A DNA stretch of 64,000 nt from positions 62,001-126,000 of the forward strand of contig CAWGUB010000006.1 in the NCBI GenBank assembly GCA_963825575.1, given 5' to 3'. Below are positions 34,100 through 42,114 of the stretch, one piece after another. Under the pieces are notes generated by a model. It was not told where the DNA came from. It searched no databases and worked only from the letters and a program-made list of their open reading frames with translations. This DNA comes from JAFDBW01 sp963825575. GTDB taxonomy: Bacteria; Desulfobacterota; Desulfuromonadia; Desulfuromonadales; BM103. Each line of letters begins with the position of its first letter. Position 1 is the first letter of the stretch. The translations under genes and the position numbers were made by a program.

Positions 34100-34740
34100 A
34101 GCGCTTCGCCTGTCTCCTGACCGGATTGCTGCTGCTCGCGGTCGGCTGTTCCGACACCACAAGCCATTCGAAGGCGGTCTACATGCTGCTCGACACTTCC
34201 GGGACCTACACCCGTGAACTCGACAAGGCGGCTGCGATCATCAATTACCTGCTCGGCACTTTACAGCCGGGTGATTCGCTGGCCGTCGCCCGGATCGACA
34301 CCGGCAGCTTCAGTGAGAAGGATATCGTCCAGAAAATGACCTTCGATGGTCGCCCGTCGGTCTCCACCCAGCAGAAGAGGGCGTTCAAGCAGAACATCGA
34401 CACCTTCGTCAAAGAGGTCAAGGGGTCTGCCTACACTGACATTACCGGTGGTCTTCTGCAGGCCGCCGAGTTTCTCTACGAGACCGGCTCCGGACGCAAG
34501 GTGGTCCTGGTCTTCTCCGATATGGAGGAGGAGCTCGCCAAAGGATATGAACGGAACATCCCCCTCCAGCTCGAAGGGATCGAGGTGGTCGCCTTGAATG
34601 TTACCAAGCTGCGCGGCGACATCATGGACCCGCGCAAGTACATGGGGCGTCTGGAAGACTGGAAGAAAAAGGTCGAGCAGGGCCAGGGGCAATGGCGGGT
34701 GATCAACGATCTGGAACGCCTGGAACGGATTCTGGAATAG
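34096..34740 (+). CDS. VWA-domain lipoprotein
   Basis: A 214-residue exported protein. Residues 1-18 end in LLLLAVGC, giving a lipobox with the lipidated Cys18. The rest is a von Willebrand A fold: AVYMLLDTSGTYTRELDKAA holds a MIDAS-like DxSxT (Asp33, Ser35, Thr37), AYTDITGGLLQAAEFLY supplies the usual threonine/aspartate step, and KVVLVFSDMEEE the third strand with aspartate. It would sit on the outer face of a membrane and bind a partner through a metal. It overlaps the upstream membrane-protein gene by four bases; a terminator follows. Confidence 0.85.
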   Translation: MKRFACLLTGLLLLAVGCSDTTSHSKAVYMLLDTSGTYTRELDKAAAIINYLLGTLQPGDSLAVARIDTGSFSEKDIVQKMTFDGRPSVSTQQKRAFKQNIDTFVKEVKGSAYTDITGGLLQAAEFLYETGSGRKVVLVFSDMEEELAKGYERNIPLQLEGIEVVALNVTKLRGDIMDPRKYMGRLEDWKKKVEQGQGQWRVINDLERLERILE

Positions 34741-34768
34741 ATCTCATTGAACAACATGTCGTAGAAAA

Positions 34769-34797
34769 GGCCCGGAGCGATCGCTCCGGGCCTTTTC
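34769..34797. terminator. bidirectional terminator between the VWA gene and rpsU
   Basis: The perfect palindrome GGCCCGGAGCGATCGCTCCG (continuing GGCC) gives a 10-12 base-pair stem flanked by AAAA and TTTTCTCTTT, serving both convergent genes. Confidence 0.85.
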
Positions 34798-34822
34798 TCT
34801 TTAGTGATTTATTAAGCGAGGA

Positions 34823-35017
34823 TTAGTCTTTGCGCATCAAACGCATCTTCTTACGCAGGCGCCGTTGGGCTTCTTTCTCTTTACGCTTGCGCTTGACGCT
34901 GGGCTTTTCGTAGAACTTGCGCTGCTTCATTTCACGGAAGAGCCCTTCCTGCTGCAACTTGCGCTTGAGAACCCGGATGGCTTTTTCGACATTGTTGTCG
35001 ACCACATGGATCTCCAC
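34823..35017 (-). CDS. rpsU: 30S ribosomal protein S21
   Basis: A protein of 64 residues from GTG at 35017, chosen because GAGGTG is seven bases upstream; the TTG at 35023 is too near that site. The sequence EIHVVDNNVEKAIRVLKRKL, FREMKQRKFYEKPSVKRKRK and the Arg/Lys-rich C-terminus are those of S21, which helps base-pairing of the Shine-Dalgarno with 16S rRNA in initiation. It is monocistronic here, without the dnaG-rpoD neighbours of E. coli. Confidence 0.96.
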   Translation of the reverse strand: MEIHVVDNNVEKAIRVLKRKLQQEGLFREMKQRKFYEKPSVKRKRKEKEAQRRLRKKMRLMRKD

Positions 35018-35124
35018 CTGCAATCACCTCGCTTTCTTAAACAAATAATTCCCCTGAGGGGGAATGAGTGCGGACTATAGCGGATTTTTTTTTAGAGTGC
35101 AAGTGGGAATCTGCAAAAAAGCCG

Positions 35125-36246
35125 TCATCTCGCCGATCCGGTAGCGTAGAGGCCAACCGACAGACCGCCATTATCCAGTTCGGCGAGCTGTTTGAACGGT
35201 AGGCCCGTTGCCTTGACCCACGCCGGGTCGGGGCATAGCATCGCGATTCGCCAGCCAGGGTAGATGCGGCCGAGGTGGGCACCGATTTCCCGATAGCAGG
35301 CTTTCGGATCATCATCGAGTGGCAGACGCTTGCCGTAGGGCGGGTTGCAGACGATCAGCCCCTGGCCGTCGTGAATCGGCTGGTCGGCGAGTGAGAGCCG
35401 GGTGATGCTCACCATGCCAGTGTTGTCGCTTCGTTGGCAGTTGTCCCGCGCGATCGCCACCGCATCGGCGTCGGTGTCGTATCCGCTGATGGAGCCTTCG
35501 CGGTCAACCTGCCCGCGTTGTGCCTCATCACAAAGGAGCGTCCACAAGCCCTGACGGTAGCCGGGCCATGCCATGAAGGCAAACGGGCGATTGAGGCCGG
35601 GGGCTTGCTGTCGCGCAAGCAAAGCTGCTTCGAGGAGAAAACTCCCCGAGCCGCACATCGGATCGATCAGGGGTTCGTGCCCCTGCCAATCGAGCAACAT
35701 CAGGATCCCGGCCGCCAGGGTCTCGCGCAGAGGTGCCGCGGTCACTGACTTGCGGTAGCCACGACGGTGGAGCAGCTCACCGGAGCTGTCGATCGAAATG
35801 GTCACGACATCGTCAACGATTCTGACCATGACCAGTTGCGGGTTTTTCCCGACCGGGTTGGTCGTGCGGCCGAGGGCCTGGTTGAGTGCCGATTCGAGGG
35901 TCTCTGCAACCCGCGTGGTGTGGTTGAGTCGGGACCCATGGCAGGTTACACGGAAAACAACCGGAGTTTCCGGGCGGATGAAGCGTCCCCAGGGCAGCCG
36001 CTGCGCCTTGCGATACAGGTCGGGGAAGTCTCGGCTGCGACATTCAGCGAACCGGACCAGGATTCGAGAGGCGGTCCTCAGCCACAGGTTGGCAAGGTAC
36101 AGTTCACGCAGTCGGCCGGCACAGCCGATCCCTCCCGTATCGATTTTCAGGGGAGGTATGTCGATGGCGGTCAGTTCAGCAGCGCAGGTTTTTTCCAACC
36201 CGGGCGATACAACAATATAAAAATTTTCAATGCGGCGATGGTCCAT
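35125..36246 (-). CDS. THUMP-domain class I RNA methyltransferase (RlmL N-terminal/YpsC type)
   Basis: A 373-residue protein with an N-terminal ferredoxin-like and THUMP region (about 1-165, SPGLEKTCAAELTAI, FRVTCHGSRLNHT) and a Rossmann methyltransferase (about 170-370) carrying PLIDPMCGSGSFLLEAAL for S-adenosylmethionine and IVCNPPYGKRL as the catalytic NPPY. This is the architecture of RlmL (m2G2445 of 23S rRNA) without the RlmK half, as in Bacillus YpsC. The target is probably a guanine N2 in 23S rRNA, but this is by family only. Confidence 0.9.
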   Translation of the reverse strand: MDHRRIENFYIVVSPGLEKTCAAELTAIDIPPLKIDTGGIGCAGRLRELYLANLWLRTASRILVRFAECRSRDFPDLYRKAQRLPWGRFIRPETPVVFRVTCHGSRLNHTTRVAETLESALNQALGRTTNPVGKNPQLVMVRIVDDVVTISIDSSGELLHRRGYRKSVTAAPLRETLAAGILMLLDWQGHEPLIDPMCGSGSFLLEAALLARQQAPGLNRPFAFMAWPGYRQGLWTLLCDEAQRGQVDREGSISGYDTDADAVAIARDNCQRSDNTGMVSITRLSLADQPIHDGQGLIVCNPPYGKRLPLDDDPKACYREIGAHLGRIYPGWRIAMLCPDPAWVKATGLPFKQLAELDNGGLSVGLYATGSAR

Positions 36247-36329
36247 GAGTTGTTTCGATCGTCTTTCCGAAGTGACGGCTCAACGTTTGCCGTGAACATC
36301 ACCCTGGTAAGAGGGTAAATTGAAAAGAG

Positions 36330-36357
36330 TTGGCCGAGCCGGCAAAACCAGTATAAT
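36330..36357 (+). promoter_or_regulatory. predicted promoter of the hexahaem cytochrome
   Basis: TTGGCC (36330-36335) and a consensus TATAAT (36352-36357) are 16 bases apart, 30 bases ahead of the ATG. The promoter core is enclosed by AGTTGGCC/GGCCAACT, an eight-base inverted repeat (36329-36370). Confidence 0.6.
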
Positions 36358-36387
36358 GGTGGCCAACTTTGCTGATGGAGGCCAATC

Positions 36388-36936
36388 ATGACACGGCGCT
36401 GGGTGATATTCACAGTTTTACTTTTGCTGGCCCTGCCGTCCGTTCTCTACGGGCGCTGGATCAAGGACAAAGTCTACCTGCAAACTGACTCGGTAGGCAA
36501 GGTAGAGTTCGGTCACTACGCGCATATGGAGATCGAATCGATCGGCAAGAACTGTCCTGCCTGTCATAATGGCGTCTATCACATCGTTACCAGGAAGAAC
36601 CCGGCCTTCACCATGACGGATATGGCGGCGGGAAAAGCCTGCGGGTTCTGTCATAATGGCAAGAAGGCCTTCAGCGTCACCGGTCATTGCGCGACCTGCC
36701 ATGCCGGCGACATCCTCTACGTCAATGAAGATGCCGGCAACATCAGATTCTCCCACGATGCCCACCTCAGTATGTTCGGCTGTGACGAGTGCCATCCTGA
36801 TTTATTCAAGCCGGAGCGCGGTGCGAACCTGGCGAACATGGAGGATATGGAAAATGGTGAATCCTGTGGCGCCTGTCATGATGGTTCAACGGCATTTGGT
36901 GTGACCGGGGATTGTGAGACTTGTCACGAGATGTGA
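36388..36936 (+). CDS. periplasmic hexahaem c-type cytochrome (two c7-like triheme units)
   Basis: A 182-residue exported protein; residues 1-22 are a signal peptide or anchor. Six CxxCH motifs start at Cys56, 85, 101, 132, 160 and 176. The haems fall into two sets of three, each preceded by a conserved F-x-H-x-x-H element (FGHYAHM at 41, FSHDAHL at 121), so the protein is a tandem duplication of a triheme c7-like unit. Such periplasmic cytochromes carry electrons between inner-membrane quinol oxidation and outer-membrane conduits in metal-reducing bacteria. GGAGG precedes the ATG, and a strong terminator follows, so it is monocistronic. Confidence 0.93.
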   Translation: MTRRWVIFTVLLLLALPSVLYGRWIKDKVYLQTDSVGKVEFGHYAHMEIESIGKNCPACHNGVYHIVTRKNPAFTMTDMAAGKACGFCHNGKKAFSVTGHCATCHAGDILYVNEDAGNIRFSHDAHLSMFGCDECHPDLFKPERGANLANMEDMENGESCGACHDGSTAFGVTGDCETCHEM

Positions 36937-37008
36937 CTGACAGCTGTCTTGGATGGGAATCCTCAGCCTTTGGACCGGCTTGCTTAGATTGCAGGTTTTA
37001 CAATAAAA

Positions 37009-37044
37009 CGATACGGCGCCTGCCACGAGCGCCGTATCGTTTTT
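37009..37044 (+). terminator. intrinsic terminator after the hexahaem cytochrome
   Basis: CGATACGGCGC and GCGCCGTATCG form an eleven-base-pair stem around CTGCCACGA, followed by TTTTTAT. Confidence 0.92.
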
Positions 37045-37282
37045 ATAAAGAACGAAATGAAGAAGATATGTTGATTATAATCAGATTAGCGCATTTGTCA
37101 AACACTGTTTTAAAAAAATGTAGAGGCTCGTATTCTCCCGGATTGGGACCCTCTTGGATACCGATGCCATCTCTCTGGAATTACTGTAATTCTCGCCGCA
37201 CAAAAAAATAAGAGTGATTTGGTTACATTTGCTAGAGCGCATGGTGTAAAATCGAGGCGTCGTTTTCCCGAAGGGGGCATAA
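37045..37282. other. AT-rich leader of the PAS histidine kinase
   Basis: No frame with start signals. The base composition is markedly AT-rich and presumably includes the kinase promoter. Confidence 0.3.
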
Positions 37283-38440
37283 ATGAAAAAACGGTACAAA
37301 CATGTCACTCCGACCAAACAAACCGTTGATTCGGCAACTCGAAAATCTATTGATGCCGTGATAGGGCAGTTTTTCGAGGACGACACGACTTCTATCCTGA
37401 TTGAATCTTTCGCGGAAGCGTTTCTGGTAATCAATGAAAATTCAACTGTCATTCTGGTGAATCGCCGCTTTGTTGAATTGTTCGGTTATGAAAAGGACGA
37501 AATCGTCGGCCAGCAACTTGACCTGATTATTCCTGAACGTTTTCGTCCCGCCCACTCCGAACACACGCGCGGTTATTTCAAGTCACCCCATGTTCGTTCT
37601 ATGGGCCAAGGTCTTGAACTTAAAGGTTTGAAGAAAGACGGGGCAGAATTTCCAGTTGAAGTCAGTATCAGTTTCTTGCTGAACGATAGAGAAAAACTTG
37701 GCATGGCATTTATCACCGACATCACCGCACGTGCAGAAGCAGAGCAGGCGTTGCAAAAGCAGAATAGAGCATTGAGCGACTTCGCCCAAACTGTCGCTCA
37801 TGACTTAAAATCGTTGATCACCGGCCTCACTGGTTTTAGTGAACTCTTGGAGCAAGAGTATGAAAACCTGTCAGCCAGGGACCGGCAGACTTCACTGAAC
37901 ACAGTTAAAGAGACCGGTTACAAGATGAATGACATCATCAATGAGTTGCTCTTCCTGGCCCGCGCAAAGCGGGAGGATGTCGTGTTGCGAAACATTGACC
38001 TCAACATTGCTGTGCAAGAAGCCCTGAAACGGCTGCAAAGGAAGATCGATTCCACAGGTGCAAGGATTGTTCTGGGAACACTTGACGGGAGGGTCCAGGG
38101 GCACCAACCATGGATTGAAGAAGTGATTTACAATCTGATCAGCAACGCCCTAAGTCACGGTGGTGAGAAGTTGACGGTTCGTATCGACACCGTGTCGTCG
38201 GAAGGGGATATGTCCAGAGTCCGTATCTCCGATAACGGTGGCGGCATGTCGGCGGATCAATTGCGAATTCTGCTTGAACAGCCAGAAGACCTGCCTTACA
38301 ACTGGGTCAAAGGACATGGCCTTGGGCTGAGCATCGTTCACCATGTCCTGGAAAAGCTCGGCAGTTCGCTGGAGATTCAATGTGTTAATAACGAGGGGTG
38401 CTGCTTCAGCTTCCTGCTGCCGGTTATTCGTAATGGATAG
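37283..38440 (+). CDS. cytoplasmic PAS-domain sensor histidine kinase
   Basis: A 385-residue kinase without membrane helices. A PAS domain (about 35-150, AFLVINENSTVILVNRRFVE, FRPAHSEHTRGYF) is followed by a HisKA helix with FAQTVAHDLKSLITGLTGFS (phospho-accepting His173), and a HATPase domain with the N-box EEVIYNLISNALSHGG, ISDNGGGMS and GHGLGLSIVHHVLE. GGGGGC lies ahead of the ATG. No response regulator is adjacent, so it is an orphan kinase. The PAS ligand is not predictable. Confidence 0.92.
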   Translation: MKKRYKHVTPTKQTVDSATRKSIDAVIGQFFEDDTTSILIESFAEAFLVINENSTVILVNRRFVELFGYEKDEIVGQQLDLIIPERFRPAHSEHTRGYFKSPHVRSMGQGLELKGLKKDGAEFPVEVSISFLLNDREKLGMAFITDITARAEAEQALQKQNRALSDFAQTVAHDLKSLITGLTGFSELLEQEYENLSARDRQTSLNTVKETGYKMNDIINELLFLARAKREDVVLRNIDLNIAVQEALKRLQRKIDSTGARIVLGTLDGRVQGHQPWIEEVIYNLISNALSHGGEKLTVRIDTVSSEGDMSRVRISDNGGGMSADQLRILLEQPEDLPYNWVKGHGLGLSIVHHVLEKLGSSLEIQCVNNEGCCFSFLLPVIRNG

Positions 38441-38460
38441 GTACGAAGTACAAAAGAAAA

Positions 38461-38490
38461 GAGCGCTCCTGGTGAGGGCGCTCCTTGTAA
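38461..38490 (+). terminator. intrinsic terminator after the PAS kinase
   Basis: GAGCGCTC-CTGGTGA-GGGCGCTC is an eight-base-pair stem, here followed by CTTGTAAAT. Confidence 0.6.
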
Positions 38491-38494
38491 ATAC

Positions 38495-38570
38495 TGGTCG
38501 GAACGACTGGGTTCGAACCAGCCCCCTGCTTCCGAAACAGTTGGATATGCTCGGCTACGCGCTCGCTCTC
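38495..38570 (-). other. degenerate tRNA-like sequence
   Basis: Read on the minus strand, the end has a perfect T-arm, CTGGTTCGAACCCAG, followed by TCGTTCCGACCA, a CCA-tailed acceptor strand. Upstream, CTGTTTCGGAAGCAG resembles an anticodon arm with CGG in the loop. No complementary 5' acceptor strand is present, so it cannot fold as a full tRNA. It is probably the 3' remnant of a tRNA, possibly left by an integration event. Confidence 0.45.
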
Positions 38571-38604
38571 CAGTGCGCTCACATACCAGAAAGACATCAC
38601 CCAG

Positions 38605-39141
38605 CTAAGGGTCGAGCCTCTCGTAACGGTCTTCTCCGGTTTTTTCATCCTTACCAAACAATTCAATGTAGGTAATTTTGGCAGATACGCCTTTCCCCTT
38701 GGAACTGATAAAAATCTTTTCGATGTAGGCAGGTTGACCATCGATAATCGTCTCGGCCCGATATTCCCCTTGTCCTTCATAGACTAAGATCTTGCGGTTT
38801 ATCTTGGCAACCATGTCCATGCTCGCAGTGTTCGTTTTGGCGTTGTATTTGGTCTTGAACCCGTAGGCAAACTTCTTCTCAACCCACTTGAGATCTTCTT
38901 TTTGTCCTTCTTTTGCGAGTCTGACCCAGTAGGCAACAACCGGCTCCTTGGGATCAAGCTTGCCATCTGCTGCCATCTGCACATCATATTGCACAATGTT
39001 GTCATTCGTGCTGCGCTCAATTTTGAACAGATGTTGGGTCTGTGTATCTTTTGACAGCGACTCAACTGGGAAGATAAGCGCGGCAGAGATGAAAATCATC
39101 AAGACAATAATTGTTTCGATACGGGTACGTAATGATAACAC
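38605..39141 (-). CDS. exported DUF4833-like protein
   Basis: A 178-residue protein with an N-terminal signal peptide (about 1-30, IETIIVLMIFISAALIFPVE). The mature part, QHLFKIERSTNDNIVQYDVQ, with PVVAYWVRLAKEGQKEDLKW and IYIELFG-like strands, matches my recollection of DUF4833. Its function is unknown. The gene lies alone on the minus strand between the tRNA-like remnant and nikR. Any further statement would be guesswork. Confidence 0.7.
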   Translation of the reverse strand: MLSLRTRIETIIVLMIFISAALIFPVESLSKDTQTQHLFKIERSTNDNIVQYDVQMAADGKLDPKEPVVAYWVRLAKEGQKEDLKWVEKKFAYGFKTKYNAKTNTASMDMVAKINRKILVYEGQGEYRAETIIDGQPAYIEKIFISSKGKGVSAKITYIELFGKDEKTGEDRYERLDP

Positions 39142-39221
39142 TTCGTCCTCCGTGCTTGGATCTTGCGACTGTAGCTTTTTGTATAATCAGGTGTATCATC
39201 TCTATCTCAAGCCACCCTTTG

Positions 39222-39641
39222 TCAAATTTCAGGTCCCGCCGTTGTCAACACCAACTTGCCATGCTTCACACCCTTGGTCCCGATCAATCCATCCGCGAGG
39301 CGTTTGACCTGGGCAGCGGTGCCACGCACCACGACGACTTCCAGGCAGTGATGGGCGTCGAGGTGGACATGAAGGGCAGAGACGATGGCGTCGTAGTGGG
39401 AGTGCTGGTGTTCCGTAAGTTTGTCGGAGAGGTCTCTGGTGTGATGATCGTAGACCAATGTCACGGTGCCGACCGTCGGCGTGTCGTCAGTGCGGTCCAC
39501 CTGATCTTCTACCAGCGCGTTCCGAATCATGTCGCGAATCGCCTCGGAGCGGTTGTCATAGCCTTTATTGGCGATCAGCTGGTCGAAGTTATCCAGCAGG
39601 CGCTGGTCGATGGAGATGCCAAAGCGGGTGAGTTCGGTCAT
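39222..39641 (-). CDS. nikR: NikR nickel-responsive repressor
   Basis: A protein of 139 residues from the ATG at 39641, with GAGGACAAC upstream; earlier in-frame codons to 39743 lack coding character. The ribbon-helix-helix DNA-binding part is TELTRFGISIDQRLLDNFDQ with NRSEAIRDMIRNALVE. The ACT-like nickel domain has EHQHSHYD, HVHLDAHHCLEV: His80, His91, His93 and Cys99 match the square-planar site of E. coli NikR. It represses nickel uptake when nickel is replete. In this window the nickel-using genes are larB/larC at 2-3.9 kb; no transporter is nearby. Confidence 0.95.
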   Translation of the reverse strand: MTELTRFGISIDQRLLDNFDQLIANKGYDNRSEAIRDMIRNALVEDQVDRTDDTPTVGTVTLVYDHHTRDLSDKLTEHQHSHYDAIVSALHVHLDAHHCLEVVVVRGTAAQVKRLADGLIGTKGVKHGKLVLTTAGPEI

Positions 39642-39876
39642 GTTGTCCTCACAGGGGGTCACTTTTTGCGAATCTTTACATGGCTGTTTTCGGCTGGTCA
39701 AGGATCTTGCCCGGTTAGCGATGGATATCCCCTCCTCATCCACAGGCTGTCCACGGAGTTTTGCACAACATGTTGTGTAAAACGGAAGGGTTTTTGTCTA
39801 TATATTGTGATTTTCTCTTTGTAATCGAGTTGCTCTGTGATAATTTCAAAAAAGTGATTTCTATCTGGGGGAGGAT

Positions 39877-41868
39877 GTGGTGCTGGAATTTATTCGCAAG
39901 AGAGATGGACGGCTTGTAGCGTTTGAAGAAGAGAAGATTGTCTCGGCTGTACAGAAATCAGTTCAGGCGGTCGGTGGCACCGACATGGAGCAGGCCGCCG
40001 GAATCGGTCGGCAGGTTGTCGGAATCCTGGAGGTTATTTACAAGGACGGGCGAATTCCGACCGTTGAGAATGTCCAGGACCTGGTCGAAAAAATTCTTAT
40101 TGAGAACGGTCACGCCAAAACGGCCAAGGCCTTTATTCTCTACCGTCAGCAACACGCCGTATTACGTGAGACCAAGGCGTTCATCAAGGAATCAATCGAG
40201 TCGATGGATTCCTACCTCACCCAGGAAGACTGGCGGGTCAATGAGAACGCCAACATGGGGTACTCACTGCAGGGCCTCAATAACCACATTGCGGCCAATA
40301 TTACCAGCAACTACTGGCTGAACAAGATCTATCCGCATTACGTCGCCGACGCCCACCGTGACGGTGATTTCCATATCCACGACCTTGGCATGCTCTCGGT
40401 CTATTGCTGTGGATGGGACCTGAAGGATCTGTTGCTGAAAGGCTTCACCGGAGCCTACGGCAAGATCCAGAGTGCACCACCCAAGCACTTCCGGACAGCC
40501 ATGGGGCAGATTGTCAACTTCTTCTACACCCTGCAGGGGGAGGCGGCGGGCGCTCAGGCCTTCGCCAATTTCGACACCTTGCTGGCTCCCTTCATTCGCT
40601 ACGACGGGCTCTCGTACAACGAAGTCCGCCAGTCTATGCAGGAGTTCATTTTCAATATGAACGTGCCGACCCGGGTCGGCTTCCAGACACCCTTCACCAA
40701 CATTACACTCGACCTCTCACCGCCACGCGACCTAGCTGAAGAGGCCGTTATCATCGGCGGGAAGCTTATGGAGCACACCTACGGTGACTTCCAGGAAGAG
40801 ATGGATCTCTTCAACCGCGCCTTCTGCGAAGTGATGATGGACGGTGATGCTTCCGGGCGAATCTTCTCTTTCCCGATCCCGACGGTCAATATCACCAAGG
40901 AACTTGATTGGGACAGCCCGCGCTTTCGCCCGGTCTGGGAAATGACCGCCAAGTATGGAATCCCCTACTTCAGCAATTTTATCAACTCCGATATGGATCC
41001 GGAAGATGCCCGTTCGATGTGCTGTCGGCTGCGGCTCGACAACCGGGAACTGCGTCGCCGGGGCGGCGGCCTGTTCGGCTCCAACCCCTTGACCGGTTCG
41101 ATCGGCGTGGTCACCCTCAACCTGCCTCGTGCCGCTTATCTGGCCGAAGACGTTGAAAGCTTTTTTAGCCGGATCTCTGAGTTGATGCGAATGGCTTACG
41201 AATCCCTCGAAATCAAGCGCAAGCAGCTGGAAAGACTGACTGAAGAAGGACTGTATCCTTACAGCCGTTACTATCTGCAGGGGATTCGTGAGCGTAGCGG
41301 CCGCTTCTGGGACAACCATTTTTCCACCATTGGCCTGCTCGGCATGAATGAAGCGATGCTCAACCTGATCGGCAGCGGTATCGATAGCAATCAAGGCAAA
41401 AACATGGCGGTGCGGACCCTGCAGTTCATGCGCAGCCAGCTTGAGGCTTACCAAGAAGAGACAGGCCACCTTTTCAATCTCGAAGCGACTCCGGCTGAGG
41501 GGACCAGCTTCCGGCTGGCGCGAGCTGACCGGGCGCTTTATGCCGATATCATCACCGCAGGAGATTCCGAGCCTTACTACACCAATTCGACCCAGCTTCC
41601 GGTCGGGACCACCGATGATATTTTTGAAGCCCTGACCCACCAGGATTCGCTGCAGACCCTGTACACCGGAGGCACCGTTTTCCATGGTTTCCTCGGTGAA
41701 CGGCTTGATGACTGGCAAAGTGCCCGGCTTATGGTGCGGCGCATCGCCGAGAATTTCCACCTGCCGTATTTCACGATCAGCCCGACTTTTACGATCTGCC
41801 CGGAGCACGGCTATATTCCGGGTGAACATTTTGCCTGTCCGCATATGCATGAAGGCCGGGCCGCCTAG
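39877..41868 (+). CDS. nrdD: class III anaerobic ribonucleotide reductase, catalytic part lacking the glycyl-radical tail
   Basis: A 663-residue protein starting at GTG 39877 or 39880 with GGGGGAGG upstream. An ATP-cone (1-90, FIRKRDGRLVAFEEEKIVSA) is followed by the ten-stranded barrel: WRVNENANMGYSLQGLNNHI, DFHIHDLGMLSVYCCGWDL, NFFYTLQGEAAGAQAF, and GGGLFGSNPLTGSIGVVTLN. It ends FTICPEHGYIPGEHFACPHM then HEGRAA, inside the zinc ribbon. The expected RVxGY glycyl-radical segment is not in this frame; it is encoded 56 bases on as a separate gene. The enzyme reduces ribonucleoside triphosphates without oxygen. Confidence 0.95.
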   Translation: MVLEFIRKRDGRLVAFEEEKIVSAVQKSVQAVGGTDMEQAAGIGRQVVGILEVIYKDGRIPTVENVQDLVEKILIENGHAKTAKAFILYRQQHAVLRETKAFIKESIESMDSYLTQEDWRVNENANMGYSLQGLNNHIAANITSNYWLNKIYPHYVADAHRDGDFHIHDLGMLSVYCCGWDLKDLLLKGFTGAYGKIQSAPPKHFRTAMGQIVNFFYTLQGEAAGAQAFANFDTLLAPFIRYDGLSYNEVRQSMQEFIFNMNVPTRVGFQTPFTNITLDLSPPRDLAEEAVIIGGKLMEHTYGDFQEEMDLFNRAFCEVMMDGDASGRIFSFPIPTVNITKELDWDSPRFRPVWEMTAKYGIPYFSNFINSDMDPEDARSMCCRLRLDNRELRRRGGGLFGSNPLTGSIGVVTLNLPRAAYLAEDVESFFSRISELMRMAYESLEIKRKQLERLTEEGLYPYSRYYLQGIRERSGRFWDNHFSTIGLLGMNEAMLNLIGSGIDSNQGKNMAVRTLQFMRSQLEAYQEETGHLFNLEATPAEGTSFRLARADRALYADIITAGDSEPYYTNSTQLPVGTTDDIFEALTHQDSLQTLYTGGTVFHGFLGERLDDWQSARLMVRRIAENFHLPYFTISPTFTICPEHGYIPGEHFACPHMHEGRAA

Positions 41869-41924
41869 GTGCTTCAATACTGGGACAGTTTTTTTGTCTA
41901 ATAACAAATTGGAGGAGGAGCAGC

Positions 41925-42065
41925 ATGTCAACCAAGTGCAATGCCAGAACAGAAGTCTATTCCCGTGTCTGTGGTTTTTTCCGCCCTGTTCAACAATGGA
42001 ACAAGGGCAAGAAGGAAGAGTTCAAGGACCGTCAGGAATACGTGATCGAAGAAGGTCGAGGTTAA
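41925..42065 (+). CDS. separate glycyl-radical domain of class III ribonucleotide reductase
   Basis: A 46-residue gene with the very strong GGAGGAGGAGCAGC before the ATG. It reads MSTKCNARTEVYSRVCGFFR and continues PVQQWNKGKKEEFKDRQEYV. This is the C-terminal part of NrdD, with the radical glycine (Gly17) in RVCGFFRPVQQWNKGK. It lies in a different reading frame from the catalytic gene, 56 bases downstream, with its own start signals; so it is a true split, not a single frameshift. Cys5 may complete the zinc ribbon begun by CPEHG and CPH in the large subunit. NrdG, encoded next, must act on the assembled pair. Confidence 0.9.
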   Translation: MSTKCNARTEVYSRVCGFFRPVQQWNKGKKEEFKDRQEYVIEEGRG

Positions 42066-42114
42066 GGGTTTGTCCCCGGCAAGGGGGCTGTCCCGGAGTC
42101 TGGGCAATTAGAAT

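Noticed and set aside
40732..41931. 399-residue open frame antisense to nrdD
   Set aside because: Shadow of the NrdD coding strand; no start signal or recognisable domain.
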